NCBI GenBank assembly: GCA_015501605.1
Contig: JADNRZ010000008.1
Span: 1,302,001-1,366,000, forward strand
Length of the DNA: 64,000 nt
DNA from: Panaeolus papilionaceus
Taxonomy: Eukaryota; Basidiomycota; Agaricomycetes; Agaricales
Reading direction: 5' to 3'
Shown in pieces: positions 10,235-20,882 of the stretch. The translations under genes were made by a program, and so were the position numbers. The notes under the pieces are model-generated. The model worked only from the letters and a program-made list of their open reading frames with translations, did no database searches and was not told where the DNA came from. Position 1 is the first letter of the stretch; the number at the start of each line of letters is the position of its first letter.

Positions 10235-10828
10235 GCTCTGAAAAAAAGGTATGAGAAGGGGTCGCCCTGTTTAGCCAGAGCGCCCAGGAGCGACACAACT
10301 GACTTACTGTGTTTGAGATGAAGGACTGACTACTGTTGGTAAATTTGAGGACTGTCTGACTTCAATTTATACGCTTAGGTGACGCGCATGCGGGGCTGAG
10401 ATTCCCCACAACTTATCGCCATCGAAAAGCGCAGTCCTCTATTTCCCCGTACAGCGACATTGGCACGCCAAAGTGTGTAAAGTCCAACCTCTTCAGCATT
10501 GCCATCTGCCAGAAATAACCTGCTATCAATTACATGAACATCCATTTTCAACGTGTTTCACGTTAAGACTCACATCGAATTTGATTCTCCAACATATTTT
10601 AAGTCAGCACCACACGCTGCGCAACATCAATGCATCAAGCTTCATACGACTACACGATTACACTTGGATAATTCACGATATGACCAGTTGGAAACAATTC
10701 CATTCTTCAAAGGGACGGTAAGGCTAACAGGGGATGGATCATCTCAAGTACGTAAACTGAGTAGGTCGTCAGCACAACTTGTAAGCTGCGAGACCAGAAA
10801 AATGAGGCGCTTACCTTCTATAGAATTC

Positions 10829-11014
10829 CTAGGCGCTGGTTGTAGTTTGTGGGCAACACACAAAACAACCCCCACCAGGAGGGAGCCCTGGGACGCACAG
10901 ATTTTCGTCTCGAGTGCAGATATCAGGGCAGAATATGGGCTGCGGTGCTGCCACTGCTGAGGCCGTGATTGAAGCTATGAAGGCAAGACCGAAGGCAAAC
11001 GTTTGGAATTTCAT
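10829..11014 (-). CDS. Small secreted six-cysteine protein (SSP-E, subfamily I)
   Basis: 61 aa, nearly identical to the protein at 9214, differing mainly in the leader and at a few mature positions (CPDICTRDENLC, VPGLPPGGGC, FVCC). The ATG at 11014 is chosen because it starts the conserved signal peptide MKFQTFAFGLAFIASITASA; upstream in-frame codons are not conserved. The 3' UTR intron (GTAAGC ... GTGCTGACGA ... ACTCAG) is conserved. A TATAAAAG box lies near 11147. First gene of the third repeat unit. Confidence 0.8.
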   Translation of the reverse strand: MKFQTFAFGLAFIASITASAVAAPQPIFCPDICTRDENLCVPGLPPGGGCFVCCPQTTTSA

Positions 11015-11725
11015 TGCGTGAGCTGTATCAACCAATCAGTTATTGCAGAATTGTATTATTCATGTATGAGACCCACCAGGTAGTACGTTGATTAAATCGG
11101 TTGAAGAAAGTATTCCTTACGTCTGTCCAGCGTCGTATCATCACTCTTTTATACCTTCAGGACACATATTTCATCCCGTCGAAATCGCCATATTTCTATG
11201 AGGTGAGAGCGGATATTTGTGGTACTTGATGTTTATCGCTGCACCCGACCCACACGTCTCGCTCTTGACCCAAAGCAAAGAATTACAAGGGAGCTTCCTT
11301 CCCACCAACAGCAGATGAATGGGTAAAGGAGGATGGGCGGTCAACCCTGGTCCTAAAAATAGGTAGGCACGCATCAGTACTTCCATTCCCAATCCCTAAA
11401 AATAATGGCGTAACCCACCTATAAATCCACCTGCATTCAAAGTACCAGTGATACAAAATCAAGGCACAAACGTATGATTCGCAGCGGCATAATGCCCCCA
11501 TTGAACGACAAAACGACCCAGTTTGGACGATTATTCACAGAACAAGGTTTTCAAAAAGGTTTTATTCTTCATCAACATTAGCAGTACATTTCTTTAACCA
11601 CATGCAATATATCTGAACAAAATATAGAAACATAATTAGCTCAATGGACATACAAGCGTCTCATAAGACCATAGACGTACCATTGAAGACAACTCTGGCT
11701 GTGCTGGAATGCATCGTGGCAGAAA

Positions 11726-11890
11726 CTAGCAGCACTGAAAACATTCAGGACCTCCAGATAGCATCCGAGGTGGTTCGCAGTTGACAGGTTCCTCGAAGCA
11801 AACATCGTCGCAAAATTTGGCCTGGGATGCAGTAAAACCGCTTGCAAGAACCGCAAGGATGAACGCAAGAGACTGGTATTGAAATTTCAT
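11726..11890 (-). CDS. Small secreted six-cysteine protein (SSP-F, subfamily II)
   Basis: 54 aa. Signal peptide MKFQYQSLAFILAVLASGFT, then SQAKFCDDVCFEEPVNC and LSGGPECFQCC at the C-terminus. Cysteines at 27, 31, 38, 50, 53 and 54 (C-x3-C-x6-C-x11-C-x2-C-C). Sister of the gene at 10073 and of the dead copy at 8410. TATAAATT-type box near 12030. The GGPGC core is GGPEC here. Function unknown. Confidence 0.75.
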   Translation of the reverse strand: MKFQYQSLAFILAVLASGFTASQAKFCDDVCFEEPVNCEPPRMLSGGPECFQCC

Positions 11891-12645
11891 GCTCTGAATA
11901 ATGTATGTACAAGAGGGATAAGAACCGTTTCGTAAGAGTACCTGGAAATATTTGGCGACAGGCTTACTGTGTTTGAGGTGAAGGGCTCGCTTTTGCTGTG
12001 TCGACTTGAAAACTGCCCAGCTTCGAATTTATACGTCTACATGTCGGGCATAGGGGTAGGGATTACCAACAAATTACCACCATTCCAGAATACAGACCTC
12101 CACTTTCACGCATAAATAGACGCAGAGATATCGGCGGGCAGGAGCGTGTAGATTTCAACCCCTTCAGCGCTGCTGTTCTTTGTGTTCTGTCAGGAATAAC
12201 CCTGCTGTGGAATTTCATGAACTTCCATCTCCAACGCATTCGACGCAGGAGCACTATGCTCTGAAATATTGACGATTGAAGGAGCTAATAGATAACAATT
12301 ATAGCACCCAGAAAGACGTTCAGAGTCGGACAAAAAATAAAACGGAATGCATCAGTCATTTCATTGTCGCCACTCAAAAAGATTAACCAACCTACCTGTA
12401 AAGGTGTTTTGACTACCTGGGTTGAATATTCGTGATGTGCAGTCCTTCACAGCAACAAAGACCTTTCGGATACGGTGTTCATGACGCTTTATTTGCAAGG
12501 CAATGCTCGAAAAGCTTATTCTTCATAAAATCATCGACAAAATACATCAACAATCAACTTCATTGTACTAAGAACAGAACAAAGTTCGGGTCAATAAAAT
12601 CACAAGATTTAGACGCAATATACACACCTTTATTTCTACACAGCT

Positions 12646-12819
12646 CTAGCAGCAGCGGTAGCATCCAGGACCGCCAATCTGAACAGCAGGATATTGACAT
12701 GGGACCTCGACCAACCTGCAAAGATCGCTACAGATTTTAATTTTGGGAGATGCGATTGTGGTGCCCATGAGAGCGGCAACAGTGACGATAGATGCGAGAA
12801 ATTGGTATTGGAGCTTCAT
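12646..12819 (-). CDS. Small secreted six-cysteine protein (SSP-G, subfamily II)
   Basis: 57 aa. Signal peptide MKLQYQFLASIVTVAALMGTTIA, then KICSDLCRLVEVPC and IGGPGCYRCC at the C-terminus. Cysteines at 30, 34, 41, 53, 56 and 57, the subfamily II spacing. Leader and mature part are more diverged than in the tandem units, so this is an older duplicate. A TATAAATTCC box lies near 12960. Function unknown. Confidence 0.75.
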   Translation of the reverse strand: MKLQYQFLASIVTVAALMGTTIASPKIKICSDLCRLVEVPCQYPAVQIGGPGCYRCC

Positions 12820-13437
12820 GATCTGAATTCTGCGGGGAAAAGCGACAGAAAATGAAGGAGGTTAGCTCCTCGAAGAGCCACCAACGACCACGAGACGTAC
12901 TGTTTGAAAGTAAAAATAGTTGTTGGATTCTTGTAGATTTAGCAACGGTCGGTCAGGGAATTTATACCTCCAGATAGCGAGTGCAGAATAAATTCTTTCC
13001 CGCGAGTTACAGACCCTCTTCACCGATATGAACGGTCATGAAGTGCAATTAAACTCTGCGTGCCTTTTAGTATTGAATTAGAGCAACATAACGCGGAGAA
13101 ATTGCCTAATATCATGGGTAGCGCTGAATATGAGAAAAAATTCCGGTTTAAGCATTAAGTAACGCAGATAAAAATAACTCGAAAATAAAGACTCACAGAA
13201 GTGGAATTGTATAGGTGATGTAACATCCACCTGCAAGCCGTGTGATGCTAGGTCAGGATTTTAATCAATGTGAGCATAAGGTTGAATCATCCTCATTTAT
13301 TGTTCGTAAACGGCCGCAAAAACAAGCACAAAAGTAACGTCCTATCAGCTGTTATGCGTCAGCATGTGTCGATTTCTGACAATGAACCTCGGATAGCACT
13401 TACAGATATATTCAACTTAGTTCGCACTCCACAGCGC

Positions 13438-13641
13438 TCAAGAAGCAATGCGACAACAATTATGACAGACAGAAACGCCTCTCAGCACCTGCCCAATCGG
13501 ACAAATTGCATTAGTAGGAAGGCAGGTACAGTTGCATATAAAAGTCTGATGTATGGGCGCCGGAGCTGGCGAGGCACCGATTATAGAAACCGAGGTGAAT
13601 GAGGTGAGCAAGAGGACAGCGAATTTGGATTTGAGAATCAT
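13438..13641 (-). CDS. Small secreted cysteine-rich protein (SSP-H, diverged subfamily II)
   Basis: 67 aa from the ATG at 13641. Signal peptide MILKSKFAVLLLTSFTSVSIIGA, a short PAPAPIH spacer, then FICNCTCLPTNAIC and VCHNCC. The family spacing C-x3-C-x6-C-x11-C-x2-C-C is kept (36, 40, 47, 59, 62, 63), with an extra cysteine at 38. The match in spacing without sequence identity supports common descent. A TATAAATC box lies near 13735. The C-terminus extends four residues past the CC. Confidence 0.7.
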   Translation of the reverse strand: MILKSKFAVLLLTSFTSVSIIGASPAPAPIHQTFICNCTCLPTNAICPIGQVLRGVSVCHNCCRIAS

Positions 13642-13754
13642 CTTGATCCTATAAGAGTTGGATGCCCAATGCCTCTGAGAAAATGTGTTAGCTTTGTCCA
13701 GGCCTGAGTGCACAAGAGGTAGATTCCGGGGATTTATAGCTGCCACGAACATGT

Positions 13755-14948
13755 AGAAGCATCACAGCCTATTAGGCCATACGGAACGGTTTAACAGAGC
13801 AGGATCTCGTCAACCAAAGAGAAATAGCAAGGACACTGATAGTCGTGACTCGTCTGCGTTGTTCCGCCGAAGCTTATGCCTATCAAATCAAATCTTGAAA
13901 GCCCAGAGTTCGAGAAACTTGGTCACTGATAAGAAGCCAGTAGTGCATTCAAAGGAGCCAGAATTCCTAGGTTTCACTGGGGTAGCCGTCAGTCAAGCAG
14001 ATACATTCACGAGCATGTCGTGGTTCAACACAGAGAGGTGCGCCTCAATCATGGCGTGTTGTGATGGTTTGTTTGCCAACAACCACCATAAACACCTGTC
14101 ATCCTCTGAACAACTCTGGACCTCATCCGAGTCGCTGCCCATGGTCATGAAGCGTTTTCCTTTCCACAACAGGGGTTCGTAATTCCTGAATATTCCAGGT
14201 TTATTTAGTTGGAAATGGGCTATTTGGCCAAGATATTGTACGATTTAATAGAGCTCTGGTCGACGATTGTCATGGCTTGGAAATCGACACAAGTTTCTAT
14301 CAACATGACCATGTCTTGGTTTGGGCAAACGATTCGGTCAATTTCTCTGACCGAGCGCAGCATCCTATGACTTGACCTTTGGCGCTTCTGGATGAATCGC
14401 GACCTCCCTGCTCTATTTAAATATTCTCTGGGATGGTGCCTTTGTCGTCGGAGCCCCGTAATTGCCGCATGCTCATATCTCAAATGACCGCGTGGTGCTG
14501 TCCAATAATAAATTACTGATGCACCATGGCATTCTAACACTGATGGGTGACTATTCCTTTCACCTTCAAAGACGAGAGTGCTCAGCTAAACCCTACCAGC
14601 TGCCTTGCAATTTAGTGCCAAAATCTTCACAATGAATGGCGTTCTGAGACTACTCTTCTTGAAACTTGAAAGAGCTCAAAACACATGCTGACATCACGTC
14701 GGATTTCTCTGATAGTTAGTCCGCAGCCATTCTGTAGGAGAAGCACGTGTGGGTATGTACTTGGAGTGATGCCCCAACTTTGAATTCGCAGCACTCACAA
14801 CTTCCTTCAATCCTTGTCTATCGGAAACTTTAACTACGCAGCGCCAATCTAATCACAGTCATTACTTATAAAGGGGCTTGCGTAACGATTTTCAGAGGCA
14901 CGGTTCCTTTCCTACTTAATCCTTTTATCTAGCTCCAACACTCGCTTT
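13755..14948. other. Intergenic; holds copy 2 of the dispersed repeat
   Basis: About 1.2 kb. Apart from the repeat at 14002-14085 no gene can be supported; open frames of about 100 codons on each strand lack motifs. The right end should hold the promoter of the membrane-protein gene. Confidence 0.45.
14002..14085 (+). repeat. Copy 2 of the roughly 90-bp dispersed direct repeat
   Basis: Same orientation as 8758-8850: TACATTCACGAGCATGTCGT, then GGCGTGTTGTGATGG and TTTGCCAACAACCA are shared; the centre differs by short indels. Confidence 0.75.
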
Positions 14949-16583
14949 ATGGTGTATTCCCCCAACCCTGCTAACAATCACCCAAAATCTGGACAGACAC
15001 AACCCATGGCTTCTGCTCCACTTAATCAACCATTCCTTCAAAGCCCGCCTGCGTACGGCACCACACCTACATACTACGCTGTCCCCTCTCCCCCGGTTGT
15101 CGTAGTCGTTCGAGAGGATCGTCAAAGGACCAATGCTCGTTTCTGCCGCGCCTTGTTCTGGGGTATCGTCATCTGGGTCTTGCTCAGTGGTCTCATAAGG
15201 AGCTACATCGAGCTCATTAGTTGGCATCACGGGCGTCATCATCACCCCTGGGTAAGCTCTCAATACACATCCCAATTGTGTGTTAATCTGAAATACAGGC
15301 CGCCCAGTGGTCTGCTCCCTGGGAATACCAGATCCCTGACCATGTCAATCTGGATAATTGCACCCCTAAAGACGGATGGACAGATATCCGACGACACAAT
15401 AGGAATACTTGGAGGGCGGAGACCAACTTTGACTTGCCGTTGATTTCAGAGACCTTGTATTTCCTTTCACGCGGAGATATGTCAGGAGGAGCTGCCGAGT
15501 TCCTCATCGACCCCGACTTGAAGGAAGATCAAGTCCACGTTAACGTTATTATTCGTTATACGGACGACTTTTTGAGGGACCTTGCTAAGGTCTGCGAGGT
15601 TTCGCGGGGAAAGAATGAGAATGGTGTTGGAATCTTCGTGCGTAGCTAACTCGTCGACCCTTAAGGCGGACCACCTACTGACCAACCCAATTTTGAGCAG
15701 ACTCCTCATTATTTCGACGGACGACCTCGTAACTCATACATGTGGTTCGAGACCAAGATCTTCCTGCCAAGCTCTGCTTCAGACTACGTCATTAAAAATC
15801 TCGAGACGGATTTGCCCAACACCGTGCATGAGCTTCAAGACCTTTCCCCGTACTTCTTCAAGCACATTGAGCTACATGGCAGCAATTCGCCTATTACGGC
15901 TGCAGTAAGTCTAGCTATCAAACCTCTGGGATAATTTGCTGACCTGCTTCCAGTCTTTGAACTTCCAGGAAGCTTCCATTCAGACCTCAAATGGCCCCAT
16001 CCATGGCGTATACAACACCACTGATTCGCTCGTCTTGAGAACCTCAAATTCGGTCATCGAGGTGGAAGTCGGCGCAACTGCATCTAAAGACGTCGCACCC
16101 AAGGTTGTGCTTTCGACCTCAAACAGGTACGACCCTTCCCTGCTTTCAACTTCTTAAAGAGATACTCACATTTCCCTCCTTTGTAGCCCATTCCACGCCA
16201 ACATCAGCCTATTCTCAGACACCCACAGCGGCGAATATGAAGTCACAACCTCCACAAGCAACAGCCCACTCTCCGTATCATTCCTTACCCAGCCCGTTGA
16301 CACCGTCCTGCGCTTCAGTGCGTCCACCTCCAACTCCCCTGCTTCTGCAACTATGCACCCGCTTTTCGAGGGCAACTTTGACGTGCACTCTACCCTGTTT
16401 GGTCCGACCGTTAAGTTTGACCCTTTCTATAAGGATCCCAGTGGAAGGGGCAGGAAGCGAAGCGTGTCGATGGACCAGAACAAGCGGGATATTCGTGGTT
16501 GGGTTTCATGGGATGAGAGCCGTGATTTGAAGGGGCATGCTTCGTTGAAAACTACGAATTCGCCTGCTACTCTTTCCTTCTAA
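14949..16583 (+). CDS. Single-pass membrane protein with a large beta-rich outer domain, unknown function
   Basis: Five exons: 14949-15251, 15299-15637, 15701-15904, 15954-16126 and 16187-16583; all phases agree, 471 aa. Residues 1-60 are Pro/Gln/Ser-rich with no signal peptide. Residues about 66-84 (CRALFWGIVIWVLLSGLI) are one membrane helix, followed by a His-rich hinge. The rest alternates hydrophobic and Ser/Thr residues with repeated themes such as SPITAASLNFQEAS and NSPLSVSFLTQP, like the adhesin-type beta-helix or DUF7330-like proteins common in Agaricomycetes. A dibasic stretch (GRGRKRS) lies near the C-terminus. Probably a type II plasma-membrane protein facing the wall. Domain naming is from memory of the family's look, not a search. 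Confidence 0.75.
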
Positions 16584-16720
16584 GCGTAGATTTTTTGATG
16601 CTATACTTGCCGCTCCTTCTTTCCTGCCGTGCTCCGTTGTAAATTGTAAAATCATCGGTTAAATATATCATTCATTTCCACACATAAACAGTGAACGTGA
16701 AACACGAGCAACCCTTGTGA

Positions 16721-18812
16721 CTAATCATACTCCCTCTTAGACAACTTGAACAGGTTCTTCATCACATCAACTGGGTCCTTGGTGACGCCGTTATGGAAGA
16801 GCTGGTTGGTGATGTATTGCTCGATGTTCTTGATACGCGCAGCTGTGCGTTGTGCGAAGTCAAAGTCGACATACATGTCGGTGTAGTACCTATTGTAAAA
16901 TGAAACGAACCATCAGGGACCAAACAGAGGAGAAAGGCAAAAGGACATACGTGATAGCATTAACCTTGACCTCGTTCTTCGCGAGCTGTTCAGTATCGTA
17001 GAGTCGTGGCCAGTCAGCGTCCTTTGCGAGTATCTCAGCTGCGCCTTTCCATGGACGCAGATTAGCGTAGTCTTCAAACATGCCTGGGTACATCTATGGG
17101 TAACGATTGTGTTTACTATTTGTGAGTGAGAGACTATAAGGGTAGACTGACCATCTCTCCCACGAAGTAGTAAGGTTCCGTATCAGGCTGACGCTTAACA
17201 CGATCCCAGATATATTCCGAATAATTCTGAAGCACTCGCGCGGCAGACCAATTCGACGGTTGTCTGCCAGCGTTTAATCAATCAACCAGCACAACCATGT
17301 CAGACAGATGAATGAGAGTACCCACCCTTGAAGGTAACAAGGCTCATGCAAAATCGCATAAATCGGATTTCCATCAAAGGACTGAGCTTGCTCAATTTGC
17401 TGGAGTGTTTTGTATGATATTTTCTTGAATAGCTCGAGGTCGTTGGACGCTCTGAAAATGATCTCTGGCAGGTAGGCATGGAATAAGGCGTGAGTTTCAG
17501 TCAGGCTGCTTTAGTCTACTTACGATGAAGATTATCGATGCCACCTGCAGCAGATGTGTCAGAATTACGTTTTGAAGACACATTTTAGACAGATCGTACC
17601 GTGCATCCCAAGACTGATGCCTAGTTGTTGGAAACGGCCAACAGTTAGGAATCCTCCGCTGGGCAGGGTGATCTTGTTTGACTCAAGATACGCAACGATG
17701 TTACGGACCTGCTGGACGTTTTAGATATGTTCACCTTTAAATAATGATGTATTACGCACTCGTTTTATGTCCAGGGGATACTTTTCGTAGTAGATCTTGT
17801 TTCGTTGAATAACCCGACCTAGTGCTTTTTAATGTATGTCGCTGCAATGGTAAATGAAACTCACGAGCTAAAGCATCGTAGACGGTGTCAGGTTGGTCCA
17901 CAAGAGGCGGTAAACCACCAGTTATGAATACTTCCTTCAGACCATGCGGGAACAGCGACAAGTAGGTCACGACGCAGAAACCTCCAAAGCTTTGACCAAT
18001 AAGGGACCATTTTTGGTCCTCAGGGGATTCCTTATCTCTAAGCAGGATATGGCGGATCTGTTCACAGTCCTTGACTATACAATCATGAGGCAAAGTTACT
18101 CTGAAGATGGTGAATAACACATACCGATGCTGTCTGCTCGGAAGAACTTGAGGTATTGAGCGATTTCCTCGTCAGTTTTAACGTTGCTTGGGAGCGTATC
18201 GGGGAGTACTGGGGTGCTTAACCCTGTACCGCGTTGGTCTAACCAGAGGATCTAGATGGTGGCAATGTTAAGAGGTGCATTAGAGAGTGGTGCTAAAAAT
18301 AGCTTACTTGGTAACCTTGCTCATGCAACTGTAGACCCGTTAGTAATTTTGCAATTAATGCAGCTCTATCTTAACCTACCTCTTTAGCAAATCCTGAGTT
18401 GCTTGGTGGACGGCTTTCGAAGCCAGGCCCCCCTTTAAATCGCTCAAGTCAATTCTAAGTAAGTTTAAGTTCAGTCATACCCTGCAAGTACACGACTGCG
18501 TTTATCAAGGTCAGATCGAAATTCTGTTCATGCGGGAAATATCCACCTACTAACTGGCAGCTTGGCTTCGTCCTCCTGAGTTTTAGCTTTAGACATTGGG
18601 ATTGCATGTCTTGCAAAAACTCTGATCTTCTCGCCATCTGGGCGAGAGTAGTCCAACGGTAAATTGAAGAATCGTTCAACCACTTTTAATCCATCTAAAC
18701 CAATCGGCAAGTCCGATGATCAGATCAGCATTCTCTCTTTGAAATTAAAGCACGAACCTTTGATAGTATACGTCTCATAATCAATAGAACGTGCAGCTGA
18801 ACCTGATGTCAT
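16721..18812 (-). CDS. Proline iminopeptidase / alpha-beta hydrolase (peptidase family S33)
   Basis: Fourteen exons on the minus strand: 18812-18758, 18694-18551, 18495-18481, 18432-18380, 18328-18308, 18251-18125, 18074-17865, 17818-17760, 17708-17600, 17544-17524, 17464-17326, 17263-17152, 17093-16951 and 16889-16721. Every junction is in phase; 458 aa. The family removes N-terminal proline from peptides. Visible: oxyanion-hole motif GGPGFE (72-77), LWLDQRGTG, nucleophile elbow GQSFGG (Ser167), the cap helices with MYPGMFEDY, and the end ITNQLFHNG with the probable catalytic His435. No signal peptide, so cytosolic. Exon 3 is only 15 nt. It is divergent from the KEN-box gene at 19357 with about 540 bp between the starts. 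Confidence 0.93.
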
Positions 18813-19356
18813 GACGAATAAGGTATGAGGCGTGTAGATTTCTGACAAAATCAGTCCCACTTAAAGAAGCTCTCTGTGCCCGTGTGGTCAAAGTCATGAC
18901 CCGTGAAGACTCGTGCGCGCAGCCAATGAAGTTAAAATTAGCAAATCTGGACCTTTTGACCATTGGAAATGCCCGACAAGGCACAACGTTGAACAAACGA
19001 GTCATCGTGACATTAAGCCTAGCAACCATTACTGCAATGAGGTCCAATTGGTCCAGTTACAAAGAACGGTCAGAGGGAGACAACAACAAAGGTTGCGCGC
19101 CAAGGCCAGACGCGTCTCACGCCAAAGCACGGTCACGTGCATTAACGCGTTCACGTCGATGATCCGTTGGTTCCCACGGTTGTTGTCCATATTTAGCTAG
19201 AAAGTGGTTGGAACTTTGGCGTCCCTAAAAATCTTATCACCCACCATCCACCACCTTGAATATTCTACCTCATATAATCCACGAACTTTCTTGAATTAAC
19301 AATCAACAAGCGCCTATTTAACCAAGAATATTTAGGCTTAACGACAATTAGGCGCC
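18813..19356. promoter_or_regulatory. Shared upstream region of two divergent genes
   Basis: A 544-bp gap between the ATGs of the iminopeptidase (minus) and the KEN-box protein (plus). No coding signal is supported. It includes several ACGCGT/ACGCGTC elements (for example near 19108 and 19146). ACGCGT is the MluI cell-cycle box of yeasts, which would fit the cell-cycle look of the right-hand gene; this is inference. Confidence 0.4.
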
Positions 19357-20882
19357 ATGCCCAAGACACGAAATGTTACGAAGGCTCAGTGGGATGCGGC
19401 TAACACATCTCGCAGCACCAGACGCAATAACGACGAGAACAAAGTACGAAAGGATGACGACAAGGAGAATGCTGGAAGGCCAGTTGCTCGCACTGCTCGC
19501 GGACAGGGTAGGACAGTGCTTGGAAATGTTCTTGGGGCCACAACGGTGGCTGGCAAGAACTTGAAGACCAAGGTTCCATCCAAGGGCAAGAAAGCTGTCG
19601 GTGCGCCCAAGAAGAAGAAAATGCCTCTCCAGGATATCACCCACCACTACCTACCAGCACCCGAGTCGGAGAATCGCGGCGAAGAGTTCCGTGACGTCGA
19701 CACCCAAGACAATGATGAACAGCCGCGTACCGCCGTCATCGCCACAGCGCCAGTCGCAGAACCCATTGTCGCAGCTCCTGCTGAAGCTTTACCTATTGCC
19801 CAGCCCACTCGTCCCGTCTCGCCATTACCCCCCTCTTCTCCCCCCGAGTGGCACACATCACCGGTCGGAAACTCGCTCCCAATTGCATCAGGATCCATCA
19901 ACGGCAACCACCGCTTAAGCCAAAACATCGACCTTTTTGGTGAATGGAACGAATTCCCTCAACCACGACACCTTTCTGATGATGCCATCTCTGGGTCATC
20001 GCGCTCCGATCCCTTTGGTTTTGTCGCTCTTGAGCGGGATTTGAAAGCCGCCCGACAGAGCGTACCTACAGCTCCAGCTCCTTACTTCGATGATGACGCC
20101 GAAGATCTTGGCGAAATTCTCGTCGCAGATACTTCGTCACCTCGTCCTGTGCGTCGGCTAAAGCGGGCACATGATGAACAACGTGAGGATGTTGATGAGG
20201 GAAGCGATGTGCCTGAGGACGCACCTGTGATTTCGACAACTGCGGCGCCACTTCCCCATGCTCATTTCCAAACACCGCCTTCTCCCCCTCACAAGGACAA
20301 GCAGAAACGCCGTCGCCTTTCACATCCCGGTCACGACCTTTTCGACCCCTGTACCTCGTCTGCTCCTAGCTCCCCTTCTCCTTCCAAACCATCCACCAAG
20401 AAGAAGACACCCATTTGGGAGCGTGATGCTCTAGATATCTTCAACGACAAGTTGGATCATGACCACGAATTGCTCGCAACACAGCTTAGGAGACCGAAGC
20501 GGGCTTCACACAAGGAGGCAGCGACGCCGGTCGAGCCAGTGTCACAACGCGTTCTGAGGCCACGGGCTTCAACGTCTGCTCTCTCAGCACCAGAGCTCGA
20601 TTCCCCTATCAAGCCCATGAAGAAGCTCCCAAAGGTGACCAAGAAATCTGCTGCTAAGACCGGCTCTGCGAAGAAGGTGAAGAAAGCAGTTAAGGAGACA
20701 GTCGAAGAGGACGAAGTTACTATTGAGGTTTGTCCTTTATTTATGTCATTGTTGAAATGAATGTTAACTTTGATATTGGGGACGTTTTATAGAAGTACGA
20801 GCAAGCTCGTCAAGAAAGAATTGAATACTTCAAACGCCTAGAAGGCTACGAAGTCGAAACAGAAGATGTCTATGTTATTTGA
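19357..20882 (+). CDS. KEN-box / D-box nuclear protein, possibly securin- or sororin-like
   Basis: Two exons, 19357-20727 and 20793-20882, give 486 aa. The protein is disordered and basic. Residues 36-38 are a KEN box (DDDKENAGRP), and residues 52-60 (RTVLGNVLG) match an extended destruction box of the cyclin B/securin type, so it is probably destroyed by APC/C at mitotic exit. Several Ser/Thr-Pro sites and Lys/Arg clusters (KGKKAVGAPKKKK, KQKRRRLSHPG) suggest CDK control and nuclear entry. Two parts look structured: TPIWERDALDIFNDKL and the C-terminal helix YEQARQERIEYFKRLEGYEVE, which lies after the only intron. Such an N-terminal degron plus short conserved C-terminus is seen in securins and sororins, but neither is proven. 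Confidence 0.7.

Larger units (their letters stand above)
7330..11900. repeat. Two-gene module repeated three times in tandem
   Basis: Three units of about 1.65 kb each carry, left to right, a subfamily I gene and a subfamily II gene: 7534 and a dead copy at 8410; 9214 and 10073; 10829 and 11726. Spacing between like genes is 1680, 1615, about 1663 and 1653 bp. Intergenic sequence is repeated too, for example GGTACGCATCAGCGCT at about 8070 with variants at 9731 and 11367, and CAGAAACCCTACTTGAC at about 7330 and 8982. The repeat arose by unequal crossover or segmental duplication, followed by divergence. Confidence 0.85.

Noticed and set aside
13859..14182. 107-codon plus-strand frame overlapping the dispersed repeat
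   Set aside because: The frame is not conserved in the other repeat copy at 8758, so it is unlikely to be coding.
14220..14540. 106-codon minus-strand frame downstream of the secreted-protein array
   Set aside because: No signal peptide, no cysteine pattern and no family motif; probably chance.
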